Shown here: positions 24,572 to 31,948 of the stretch, one piece after another
How positions within the stretch are numbered: position 1 is the stretch's first letter
How the letters are laid out: every line of letters begins with the position of its first letter
Assembly (NCBI GenBank): GCA_017615835.1
Contig: JAFZZI010000022.1
Span: 1-32,075 of the forward strand
Direction of reading: 5' to 3'
DNA: 32,075 nt
Source: Bacteroidaceae bacterium
GTDB taxonomy: Bacteria > Bacteroidota > Bacteroidia > Bacteroidales > Bacteroidaceae
The notes under the pieces: model-generated
What the model saw: the letters and a program-made list of their open reading frames with translations, nothing else
What the model was told of the DNA's origin: nothing
The model's database searches: none
Made by a program: the position numbers and the translations under genes

Positions 24572-26386
24572 ATGTCCCGCACCAAATATCTGGTCAGGCT
24601 GGCCTTTGTATATGCCGTGCTGTCAATGACGGCACGCATCATATTCATACTGTACAACAAGGCTGATGTCAGTATCAGTTTCCCCGAAGCTGTCAATTCG
24701 GTTGTCGCAGGCATCCCGTCTGACCTTTGCGTAATAGGGTGGTGTCTGCTTGTACCATGGGTGGTCTGCGCAATGAGCGCTTACAGGCCCGGACTCAGGG
24801 TGCGCCGTATTCTCCTGCCCTTCCTGATTTTTGCAGCATTTCTTACTACGTTCAGCTATATCGGCGACCTTTTCCTGTATGAACAGTGGAAGTTCAAGCT
24901 TCACGGTCAGGTCTTTATCTACATGATGTCACCTGCCGCCATCGGTGACAGCCTCTCCTTCTATGAAGTTCTCAGAAATTTCGGTTCTGCCATAATGCTG
25001 ATGGCTATTGTAGTGCTTGTCACTGTCATGATTACACCTGGACGGATAGACCAGCCGCTGCCTGTCCGCTCGTCAGAAAGGAGAAAATTCATAGCCGGCG
25101 GTGTCGTAATAGCTTTCCTGATAGCAGGCGGCTTTACATCTGTTCTTGGTGTGGGCAGTGCCTACCATAACAGGCAACTGTTCCTGAACCATGCCTCGGC
25201 CAACCCGCTGGTGAACATGATGGGTACTACACTGCGGATGCTGAGACCTTATCAAAAGCAGTATGAGTACCTTGACGATGAGATGTGCGACAATCTGTTC
25301 AAAGGTCTTTACCCCGAAGATACAGAGGATATTACAGATACGCTTCTGAACAGTCAAAGGCCTAACATCCTGTTTATACAACTGGAAAGTTTCGGTGCCA
25401 GGTACATAGAGAAGATCGGCGGATTAAAGGATGTGTCTCCGGAACTGGACAAATGGATTGGCAGGGGAGTCTTCTTCGACAGTGTCTATGCCAACAGTTT
25501 CAGAACAGACAGAGGCACTCTATGCACCATGAGTGGCTGTGTAACAATTCCGACTTCAGGCTATTTTGCCGTTGAGTCAAAAGTGACAGCCTATCCTTCG
25601 GTGGCATCCTCGCTTGCCGGAGAAGGTTATTCGACTGAACTCATCTATGGCTCCTCTCTCAAGGATATGGGCGAAGGCGACTATCTGTCGTCAATAGGCT
25701 TCAGACATCTGTTCGATGTCGATGGGTTCAGAAGCATCGGAGAAAACTGTGACGCTTGGGGTGCCAACGACAGTATATCGCTTGATTATCTGTATGATGC
25801 TATCAGCGGCCGCGACCTGGACAGCCACTGGTTTACTGTCTATCAGAGCATCTCCAGCCATCAGCCGTGGAATGTCTCCTACGGCCCTCTTTCCGACATA
25901 ATACTGAACAGTTTCTCCTATACCGACCATTATGTCGGAAAATTCCTTGACCGTATCAGCCAGACACCTCAGTGGGACAATCTGCTTGTGGTTCTCTATG
26001 CCGATCACAGCAACCTGTACCACCAGACCCTCCAGGACCATGAGTTTTTCCATATACCGCTACTGATGCTCGGAGGTGCCGTAAAGGAACCCAGAGTCAT
26101 CAGCGTCATCATGAACCAGAGCGACATTGCCGCCACACTGCTCTCTCAACTCGGCATTTCGCACAAAGGGTATCTTTGGAGCCGCAATGTGCTGAGCCAG
26201 AACTACACCGATCCATTTGCCTACAGCAGCTATCCCGCAGGAACAATGTTCAAGGACAGTACAGGTGTGACAATGTTTGATATCGTCGCCAATAAGCCGG
26301 TGTCGCAACTTCCGACTGCCGACAAAGACAGAATTCTGCGGATGAAAGCCATTCTGCAGAGCAGTTATGACTGGCTGGCAGAGTGA
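24572..26386 (+). CDS. LTA-synthase-like membrane sulfatase-fold phosphotransferase
   Basis: A 604-residue protein. About five membrane helices lie in residues 1-200. The extracytoplasmic domain has the sulfatase/phosphatase fold of LtaS-type enzymes: PNILFIQLESF with Glu272, FRTDRGT with the nucleophile Thr312, and LYADHSN with Asp478-His479 as metal ligands. These match LtaS Glu255, Thr300, Asp475 and His476. Bacteroidetes make no lipoteichoic acid, so it probably transfers phosphoglycerol or phosphoethanolamine to a lipid or glycan. It begins 5 bases after the TolC-like gene, so it appears to be in the efflux operon. Confidence 0.88.
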   Translation: MSRTKYLVRLAFVYAVLSMTARIIFILYNKADVSISFPEAVNSVVAGIPSDLCVIGWCLLVPWVVCAMSAYRPGLRVRRILLPFLIFAAFLTTFSYIGDLFLYEQWKFKLHGQVFIYMMSPAAIGDSLSFYEVLRNFGSAIMLMAIVVLVTVMITPGRIDQPLPVRSSERRKFIAGGVVIAFLIAGGFTSVLGVGSAYHNRQLFLNHASANPLVNMMGTTLRMLRPYQKQYEYLDDEMCDNLFKGLYPEDTEDITDTLLNSQRPNILFIQLESFGARYIEKIGGLKDVSPELDKWIGRGVFFDSVYANSFRTDRGTLCTMSGCVTIPTSGYFAVESKVTAYPSVASSLAGEGYSTELIYGSSLKDMGEGDYLSSIGFRHLFDVDGFRSIGENCDAWGANDSISLDYLYDAISGRDLDSHWFTVYQSISSHQPWNVSYGPLSDIILNSFSYTDHYVGKFLDRISQTPQWDNLLVVLYADHSNLYHQTLQDHEFFHIPLLMLGGAVKEPRVISVIMNQSDIAATLLSQLGISHKGYLWSRNVLSQNYTDPFAYSSYPAGTMFKDSTGVTMFDIVANKPVSQLPTADKDRILRMKAILQSSYDWLAE

Positions 26387-26389
26387 ATT

Positions 26390-26851
26390 CTATTGTGTGA
26401 GTGGGGAAAATTTCAGCATCGCCTCGCATGCTGACAGAATATCCTGGAAGGTAGTTTCAAAATCGCCTGTGTACCAAGGGTCTGCCACGTCTCTCGGATT
26501 TCCTGTGTACGACATCATAAGGTGAATCTTACCTTCGGGATCATCCGGAATGATATGTCTTAGCCATCTCAGGTTCGAGTGATCCATGCAGATTATCCTG
26601 TCAAATCTGTCATAGTCCGAAGGAGTGATTCTGCGGGCTCTCTTGCTCCTGTCGAAAGCTACTCCATGTTGGGCAAGACTCCTTTGTGCAGGAGGATATA
26701 TGGGATTCCCGATCTCCTCGTCTGAGACAGCTGCCGATTCAATGTGGTATTCACCATTTATGCCATACGCCTGCACCAAGGCCTTGAGGATGAACTCTGC
26801 CATAGGTGATCGGCATATGTTTCCGTGGCAGACAAAAAGTATTCTATTCAT
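26390..26851 (-). CDS. Low-molecular-weight protein-tyrosine phosphatase
   Basis: A 153-residue phosphatase. The P-loop CHGNICRS starts at Cys8 (nucleophile) with Arg14, and the general-acid aspartate is Asp124 in ADPWY. Length is typical. In bacteria such enzymes often control tyrosine kinases of capsule or exopolysaccharide export, but no such genes are present here. The start ATG 26851 is supported by a -7 box at 26873-26880. It converges on the LTA-synthase-like gene, with 3 bases between. Confidence 0.92.
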   Translation of the reverse strand: MNRILFVCHGNICRSPMAEFILKALVQAYGINGEYHIESAAVSDEEIGNPIYPPAQRSLAQHGVAFDRSKRARRITPSDYDRFDRIICMDHSNLRWLRHIIPDDPEGKIHLMMSYTGNPRDVADPWYTGDFETTFQDILSACEAMLKFSPLTQ

Positions 26852-26872
26852 CGGGTCGCTTCTTCCTGACTG

Positions 26873-26880
26873 CAAATTTA
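26873..26880 (-). promoter_or_regulatory. -7 box for phosphatase gene
   Basis: The minus strand reads TAAATTTG, a full TAnnTTTG match. Transcript start is expected near 26866, 15 bases before ATG 26851. Confidence 0.55.
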
Positions 26881-26939
26881 AGAATTTTCCTTATTGCTTT
26901 ATCTTCACGACCGCGTCCGGCTATTCCGAATAAAAGGAT

Positions 26940-26947
26940 TACCTTTG
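26940..26947 (+). promoter_or_regulatory. -7 box immediately before manganese exporter gene
   Basis: TACCTTTG is a full TAnnTTTG match lying 3 bases before ATG 26951. It would start the transcript at about 26952-26955, at or past that ATG, so initiation at 26963 (GTG) or 26972 (ATG) may be the true one. No clear -33 element. Confidence 0.4.
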
Positions 26948-26950
26948 CAC

Positions 26951-28021
26951 ATGCTTTCAATTGTGTGGACGATGTGGCTGAATAGCCTTACTGATGTAAT
27001 CCTTACATCAGTCATGATTACCGGAATGGTCGTGGTAATGATGCTGATGATTGAATCGCTTAACATCAAGTCGCGCGGCAGGTGGTTTGATACGTTGAAG
27101 CGGAGCAGGGTGGGGCAGGTCTTCGTATCCGCGCTCCTGGGTATAATTCCAGGGTGTATGGGAGGTTTTGCATCAGTTTCACTCTATTCGCATGGTATGA
27201 TCAGTTTCGGTGCACTTGTCGCTATGATGATAGCCACATCCGGCGACGAAGCCTTTGTCATGCTTGCAATGTTCCCTGCAAAGACTTTTAGGCTTATGTT
27301 GGTTCTCTTTGTCATTGCCGTCGTTGCGGGACTGACTATAGATACATTCCGAAACAGACGGGGCAAGAGAGCCGCTGTTGCATGCAGCAACCTGAACATA
27401 CACGACAGTGACAGCCACGAGTCGCCCAAATCCCGGCATTTCGGCTGGAAAAGAGTGACCATTGCCATCGTGCTGATCCTTTATACGGCAGCTCTGGCTT
27501 TCGGCCTGTTTGACGCGGATGCCGATACTGACGGCAGTAAAGGTCTCAACCTGTTGAACGAGAGGTGGATGAATATCATGTTCGCCTGCTTCAGCCTGTT
27601 GCTGCTTGTCATAATACTGTTTGCGTCAGACCATTTTGTTGATGAACACCTGTGGAACCACATAGTCCTGGGACATCTGCCGAGAATCTTTTTATGGACA
27701 TTCGGAGCGCTGATGCTGGTTGAATTCTGCTTTCCTCTGCTTGACATTGATTCATGGATAGGGTCCAACATACCTCTAATGATAGTGATAGCATCGCTTG
27801 TCGGCATAATTCCTGAATCGGGGCCGCATCTTATATTTGTCACACTGTTTGCCGCCGGTGTCGTCCCCGCTCCTGTCCTTCTTGCAAGTTGTATTTCGCA
27901 GGACGGCCATGCGTCACTGCCGCTTCTCGCTGAGTCACGCAAGGCCTTTCTTGCCGCCAAGGCAGTCAACTGCATCCTGGCCGTTGCTGCAGGTCTGGGA
28001 ATGTATTGGGTGATGGCCTGA
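26951..28021 (+). CDS. Putative manganese transporter (ArsP_2-like, about 10 TM)
   Basis: A 356-residue membrane protein of the 'putative manganese transporter' group. The two halves carry related motifs: GIIPGCMGGFASVSLYSHG with TSGDEAFVML in the first half, and GIIPESGPHLIFVTLFAAG with CISQDGHASLPLL in the second, as an internal repeat of the transport core. Between them lies a polar, His/Arg-rich cytosolic loop (about 140-165). Direction and metal are from family knowledge only. ATG 26972 would give a start right at the first helix and fits the -7 box better. It converges on the Sel1 gene with 16 bases between the stops. Confidence 0.8.
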   Translation: MLSIVWTMWLNSLTDVILTSVMITGMVVVMMLMIESLNIKSRGRWFDTLKRSRVGQVFVSALLGIIPGCMGGFASVSLYSHGMISFGALVAMMIATSGDEAFVMLAMFPAKTFRLMLVLFVIAVVAGLTIDTFRNRRGKRAAVACSNLNIHDSDSHESPKSRHFGWKRVTIAIVLILYTAALAFGLFDADADTDGSKGLNLLNERWMNIMFACFSLLLLVIILFASDHFVDEHLWNHIVLGHLPRIFLWTFGALMLVEFCFPLLDIDSWIGSNIPLMIVIASLVGIIPESGPHLIFVTLFAAGVVPAPVLLASCISQDGHASLPLLAESRKAFLAAKAVNCILAVAAGLGMYWVMA

Positions 28022-28037
28022 ACCTCACATCGGAATT

Positions 28038-29246
28038 TTACAGTGACAGCGTGGAACTGGCGTTCTCTTCGGCTGTAGTTGCAATGCTCTCAAAGTTTGT
28101 ACTGCTGTCAGTATATATGTCCATAAGCATCTGGCTTGAGTAACTGTCGCCCTGAAGCGATGCCTTGTTGAACCAGCATACAGCTTCGCGGGGATTGACA
28201 TCGGTGCCAATGCCCTCATAGTAACACATTGCAAGACTGTTCTGACCGTCCTGACTACCCAGTTCGGCGCTCTCCTTGAAACACAGATAAGCATTCTCGC
28301 CGCTTACCTTCACTCCTTCGCCGGCCATATACATGTAGCCCAGCTGGAAGTATGCCTTGGCAAGATTACGTTTGTCGTCAATGTTGTTCTTCTCATATCG
28401 TGACAGATACTCGCTGTAGAATCTGTAGGCCTGGTCGTAGTCAATCTTGCCGGCCTTGCCGCTGAAGTTGTAGTCGGCCAGCATCATGAATGCCTCGGTA
28501 GAAAGTTTGTCCGCATTGTTGACCAGTGCCTTGCAGATGTAGTCATAAGCCTGTGAGTAGTTGCCGAGTCCATCGTGTATGAAGGCAAGTTGCTGAAGAA
28601 CCCAGTTGTCGTCTTTCTTTATGTGGTTCAGATCTTCGGCCAGGGCCAACGCCGTCTCGAAGTCGCGGTCTATCCTGTTACCGTAGTAGTATTCATTGAC
28701 CAGAGCCACTTTGGCGTCATAGCAGCCGTAGGCGGATGCCTGTGTAAGGTATCCGATGGCTTCCTGTATCATCTCCTTTGACCTTTCGGTGGCAAGTATC
28801 GAGTTGGCATAGTCCACCATGGCATCAATGCATCCCTGCTTGCTTGCACGGAGGTTCCACTTGCGGCGCTCTGACATGTTGTCTCTCTGACTTGGGAAGA
28901 AAAACTCATTGTGAAAACTCCCGTATGCCTTGACGAGTTCCCGGTTGCAGGCCAGGTCATCATTTGAGGCACCGTTGATAAGATAAACCATGGCATCATC
29001 CCAATTGCCCTCCCTTTCGCATAAAAGTGCCGCGCCCAGGTTCAAGAAAACATAACCCCTTTCAATAAGGGCATCGTATTTGCTTATGTCGGAAAAAGCC
29101 GTGCAGTTTTCATGCAAGTAATCCACCATGGCTCTGTCATCTCTCATTGCAGCTTCGAAAATCTGTTTCTCGCTGTAGTTTTGCGCTACGGCCAGTACAC
29201 CCAAAGACAAGGCCGTAAATAATGTGTACAGTCTCTTCTTTCCCAT
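28038..29246 (-). CDS. Secreted Sel1/TPR-repeat protein
   Basis: A 402-residue protein with a signal peptide (residues 1-22, ending VLAVAQ). The rest consists of Sel1-like/TPR helical repeats, seen as A-x-G-x(7)-A-x2-Y/W patterns: KQGCIDAMVDYAN, QASAYGCYDAKVALVNEYYYG, LGYMYMAGEGVKVSGENAY (in part), LAMCYYEGIGTDVNPREAVCWF. Such repeats mediate protein contacts in the periplasm. No enzymatic domain is visible. It is transcribed alone, divergently from the queuosine operon. Confidence 0.85.
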   Translation of the reverse strand: MGKKRLYTLFTALSLGVLAVAQNYSEKQIFEAAMRDDRAMVDYLHENCTAFSDISKYDALIERGYVFLNLGAALLCEREGNWDDAMVYLINGASNDDLACNRELVKAYGSFHNEFFFPSQRDNMSERRKWNLRASKQGCIDAMVDYANSILATERSKEMIQEAIGYLTQASAYGCYDAKVALVNEYYYGNRIDRDFETALALAEDLNHIKKDDNWVLQQLAFIHDGLGNYSQAYDYICKALVNNADKLSTEAFMMLADYNFSGKAGKIDYDQAYRFYSEYLSRYEKNNIDDKRNLAKAYFQLGYMYMAGEGVKVSGENAYLCFKESAELGSQDGQNSLAMCYYEGIGTDVNPREAVCWFNKASLQGDSYSSQMLMDIYTDSSTNFESIATTAEENASSTLSL

Positions 29247-29304
29247 AATAATGTGTTCTTTCCAAGGTCACCGGCGCGAAACCGGGCCGTTGACCGCCTT
29301 AAAG

Positions 29305-29325
29305 ATACTTCTTATTTCGAAGTAT
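29305..29325 (-). other. Small inverted repeat in Sel1-gene leader
   Basis: ATACTTC (29305-29311) and GAAGTAT (29319-29325) form a perfect 7-bp stem with a 7-base loop, 59 bases upstream of the Sel1 gene start. It could be a leader hairpin or an operator; function unknown. Confidence 0.35.
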
Positions 29326-29380
29326 TTAATTTTAATGGTATTTTTTTTCAAAAAAAACGGTCATCCTTTGCACACACTGA

Positions 29381-29388
29381 CAAAAATA
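29381..29388 (-). promoter_or_regulatory. Possible -7 box for Sel1/TPR gene
   Basis: The minus strand reads TATTTTTG, a TAnnTTTG match. It would give a leader of about 130 bases before the start at 29246 and overlaps the -33 region of the divergent queuosine operon promoter. Confidence 0.35.
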
Positions 29389-29411
29389 GACGTATTGTAA
29401 CGAAATAATAC

Positions 29412-29419
29412 TAAATTTG
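29412..29419 (+). promoter_or_regulatory. -7 box of queuosine transporter/queF operon
   Basis: TAAATTTG matches TAnnTTTG. The transcript should start near 29426 and run straight into the hairpin and pseudoknot leader before ATG 29481. An ATTG at 29394-29397 is near the -33 position but spaced short. Confidence 0.55.
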
Positions 29420-29423
29420 CGGC

Positions 29424-29478
29424 GCCGATTGGGAAATTCCTGTCGGCAGTGTGCTTGTCAACCACTCAAAAAACAAGG
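29424..29478 (+). ncRNA. preQ1-I-type riboswitch in leader of queuosine operon
   Basis: P1: AGTG (29448-29451) pairs with CACT (29463-29466). The 11-base loop ends in CAAC, like the UAAC of the Thermoanaerobacter aptamer whose last C pairs with preQ1. P2: loop bases CTTGT (29454-29458) pair with ACAAG (29473-29477) after the A-rich linker CAAAAA, giving an H-type pseudoknot. The P2 3' strand includes the AAGG next to the ATG, so ligand binding would hide the start region. An extra hairpin (GCCGA 29424-29428 with TCGGC 2943-29447 region, i.e. 29443-29447) abuts P1. The downstream genes are a queuosine-precursor transporter and queF, the expected targets. P1 is only 4 bp, shorter than usual. 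Confidence 0.72.
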
Positions 29479-29480
29479 TC

Positions 29481-30185
29481 ATGTCAACAGAAAAAATTAT
29501 TCCCCGACAGGGTTTCTCTGTCATCTTCCTCTGGCTGGCGATACTATTCAATGTCTGCCTCATCACTTCGAACCTCTTTGCTGCCAAGGTCTTTCAGCTT
29601 TGGGACTGGTGTGTCCTGCCTGGTGCCGTGATAATATTTCCGATATCCTATGTTATAAACGACTGCTTAAGCGAAGTTTACGGATTCCGCAAGTCGCGTC
29701 TGGTCATATGGACGGGATTCGCCATGAACTTTTTTCTTCTTCTTAGTTCATGGATTGTCATCGCCCTGCCGGGAGCCCCCTTCTGGGAAGGCGATGCCTC
29801 ATTCAGATACGTGTTCGGAGCTGCACCGAGAGCTGCCTTCGCATCGCTTGCTGCATTCCTCGTGGGTTCCACCCTCAATGCCATCGTCATGAGCCGCATG
29901 AAGGTCGCCGACCGGGGACTTCATTTCTGGCGGCGCGCCATAATCTCGTCCCTGTTGGGCGAGGCGGCTGATTCGGCCATATTCATACCAATCGTGTTCT
30001 GGAGTTCCGGAGTCCGCGTCATTCTGGTCATGATGGCCTGCCAGGTTGTTGCCAAAGTATTGTACGAGATCATAGTACTGCCCTTCACATCTGTCTTCGT
30101 GAAGAGACTCAAGAGCATTGAGCACATTGACACTTTTGACAGTTCCATATCGTACAATCCATTCAAAATAAGGGATATAGACTGA
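29481..30185 (+). CDS. yhhQ: Queuosine precursor transporter (YhhQ/VUT family)
   Basis: A 234-residue membrane protein with about six helices. Family marks include [29 protein letters not shown] (the conserved Asp-Glu-x-Tyr-Gly region) and the late [19 protein letters not shown]. It imports preQ0/preQ1 or queuine. The start ATG 29481 follows AAGG at 29475-29478; a GTG at 29451 lies inside the riboswitch and is rejected. queF starts 5 bases after the stop region, so the two form an operon for uptake and reduction of the queuosine precursor. Confidence 0.92.
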   Translation: MSTEKIIPRQGFSVIFLWLAILFNVCLITSNLFAAKVFQLWDWCVLPGAVIIFPISYVINDCLSEVYGFRKSRLVIWTGFAMNFFLLLSSWIVIALPGAPFWEGDASFRYVFGAAPRAAFASLAAFLVGSTLNAIVMSRMKVADRGLHFWRRAIISSLLGEAADSAIFIPIVFWSSGVRVILVMMACQVVAKVLYEIIVLPFTSVFVKRLKSIEHIDTFDSSISYNPFKIRDID

Positions 30186-30190
30186 CAAAT

Positions 30191-30649
30191 ATGAAAGACG
30201 AGAAAAAGAGAGGACTAAAGGCCCTCGGTGAGAAGACCGGTTACAACTACAGTTATTCACCCGAACTGCTTGAGGCTTTCGCCAATCAGCATACAGATAA
30301 CGACTACTGGGTTCGTTTCAACTGTCCTGAATTCACTACACTGTGCCCCATCACGGGACAGCCCGACTACGCAGAAATCCGAATAGGCTACATCCCCGAC
30401 CTACGTATGGTCGAAAGCAAGAGCCTGAAACTCTATCTGGTCAGTTTCCGCAACTACGGCGGATTTCATGAGGATTGCGTGAATATAATCATGAAGGATC
30501 TTATTCGTCTGATGGATCCCAAGTACATCGAGGTGACAGGATTCTTTCTTCCCCGAGGCGGTATTTCGATACATCCCTATGCCAACTATGGCAAACCCGG
30601 AACCCCATACGAGCAACTCGCACAGCAGCGTTTGGCTACGCACGAATAG
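30191..30649 (+). CDS. queF: NADPH-dependent 7-cyano-7-deazaguanine reductase
   Basis: A 152-residue unimodular QueF, which reduces preQ0 to preQ1 with NADPH. The nucleophile Cys52 is in [15 protein letters not shown], with the general acid Asp59. The family NADPH motif ESKSLKLY is at 75-82 and HED at 93-95. Length is that of the short bacterial form. Transcribed with the transporter under the preQ1-type leader, so the product of the enzyme would feed back on its own expression. Confidence 0.95.
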   Translation: MKDEKKRGLKALGEKTGYNYSYSPELLEAFANQHTDNDYWVRFNCPEFTTLCPITGQPDYAEIRIGYIPDLRMVESKSLKLYLVSFRNYGGFHEDCVNIIMKDLIRLMDPKYIEVTGFFLPRGGISIHPYANYGKPGTPYEQLAQQRLATHE

Positions 30650-30682
30650 TTGACCGTATTCCCTGAAAATTGTGCTTGGAGA

Positions 30683-31600
30683 TTATCTCTGTTCCGTTCT
30701 GCCGGGGCTCTTCCTGTCACGGAGCGATGAGTCAGAGCCTTTTGAGGCTTTCGTGTCCTGATCCGGCTGAGCGGGCGCACCGCCGAGTGCGACACCATAA
30801 ATGCAGTAGCCAACGGCACATGCGGCTGAGCCGATAGCAGCAAGTTCGTCAAGGTTGTTTTCCGGAGTCGTATTGTCGTCAATGGGGCCGTTTTCGCCTC
30901 CCACGCCTTTGCAGCCGTCCGGATTGTTATCACTGGTGTCAAGGTAGTTGCAGCCGGTGATGTCGCCGTCATAGTTTTCACCTGCCACCATGCCTGTCAA
31001 CGGTGATGTGCAGTTTACGGTACCAAGGAAAGCGCAGTTCCCGACCGAGCCGTGACAGTTGCTGCCGACAATTCCCCCCACCTTACCGGCACCGGCGGAA
31101 CTCCCGGTGATGTCGCCCGAGGCTGCGCAATATCTTATGTTGAGGTCGTTGTAGCCTGCTATGCCTCCAATGGCCAACTCACCATCGTAATTTGATGTAA
31201 TGTTAACGGAGCTGAGACAGTTCTCGATGGTGCCCGAGTTGGAACCCGCTATGCCGCCGTACTCAGTGTTTGTCCCGCTGATGGAGCCTGCCACGCGCAG
31301 GTTTCTGATAGTGCCGTAGTTGGTTCCGAACAGGCCGCTTGCATTGGCTGCGCCCACAACGTTGTAGGTGATGGTGTGGCCGTTGCCGTTGAATGTCCCG
31401 TCGAATTCAGCTATAGGTATCCAACTGTCAACACAGACGATGTCGGCGGTGAGAATGTAGTCGCCGTCGGTGTTGTCAACCACGGCCCTCAACTCCTTCT
31501 CGCTTGAAACCGGTATCGGCTCCTGCGCCCACACCCTGGCTACGGCGCAAGACATGAATGCCATCAGCATTATGAGTGGTATCTTTTTCTTGTCTGTCAT
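30683..31600 (-). CDS. Secreted GLUG-repeat protein
   Basis: A 305-residue protein with a signal peptide (residues about 1-26, ending RVWAQ). An initial segment (PIPVSSEKELRAVVDN...DGTFNGNGHTITYN) is typical of GLUG/beta-helix surface proteins. Five GLUG-like repeats follow: GLFGTNYGTIRNLRV, GGIAGSNSGTIENCLS, GGIAGYNDLNIRYCAA, GGIVGSNCHGSVGNCAF, GMVAGENYDGDITGCNY. They probably form a right-handed beta-helix. Many cysteines occur in the repeats. The C-terminus is a hydrophobic patch then a charged tail, with no recognised sorting domain. ATG 31600 is chosen at the signal peptide. Function is unknown, probably adhesion or surface structure. Confidence 0.82.
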   Translation of the reverse strand: MTDKKKIPLIMLMAFMSCAVARVWAQEPIPVSSEKELRAVVDNTDGDYILTADIVCVDSWIPIAEFDGTFNGNGHTITYNVVGAANASGLFGTNYGTIRNLRVAGSISGTNTEYGGIAGSNSGTIENCLSSVNITSNYDGELAIGGIAGYNDLNIRYCAASGDITGSSAGAGKVGGIVGSNCHGSVGNCAFLGTVNCTSPLTGMVAGENYDGDITGCNYLDTSDNNPDGCKGVGGENGPIDDNTTPENNLDELAAIGSAACAVGYCIYGVALGGAPAQPDQDTKASKGSDSSLRDRKSPGRTEQR

Positions 31601-31669
31601 TTTTTGTTCGAAACTGTTGTCAAATATCACCGCAGCACCGTTGGCGGCAGAGTAGGGCGTCCGTTTGGG

Positions 31670-31948
31670 TCATGATTTGTATGCCCTGAGCATGCTGACA
31701 ATAGTTTCGGTGGACAGGCTGCTCAGTCGGACTGGGCTGAAACTCCAGGTATCTGCATACTCGTATGCTGGTACTTCTGTGGAAGTAAAGGATACGTTGT
31801 CCAGTTCAGCCACTTCAAACTGGACAGTCTCGCCGTTCTTCTTGAATACGTTCATGTAATACTGGGCAGAGGCCGGCGTATAGCCAAGAAACAGCAATGC
31901 TGCTGCGATGCTGCATGTCAGAAAGTGACGCAAGGTGTTTCGTTTCAC
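31670..31948 (-). CDS. Small secreted protein
   Basis: A 92-residue protein starting at GTG 31948, with a signal peptide (residues about 1-29, ending TPASAQ). The mature N-terminus YYMNVFKKNGETVQFEVAEL-DNVSF resembles the short beta-hairpin segment (hydrophobic stretch, KNG turn, 'v.el..vsF') found at the start of many Bacteroidetes surface proteins. The rest is unrecognised and the protein is short, so it could be a cut-down relative. The GTG overlaps the stop of the upstream gene (GTGA), suggesting coupled translation; ATG-less starts add some doubt. Confidence 0.65.
   Translation of the reverse strand: MKRNTLRHFLTCSIAAALLFLGYTPASAQYYMNVFKKNGETVQFEVAELDNVSFTSTEVPAYEYADTWSFSPVRLSSLSTETIVSMLRAYKS

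Noticed and set aside
29451-29480. GTG 29451 as start of the queuosine transporter
   Set aside because: It falls inside the predicted riboswitch helix and adds ten polar residues before a normal start; ATG 29481 with AAGG upstream fits better.
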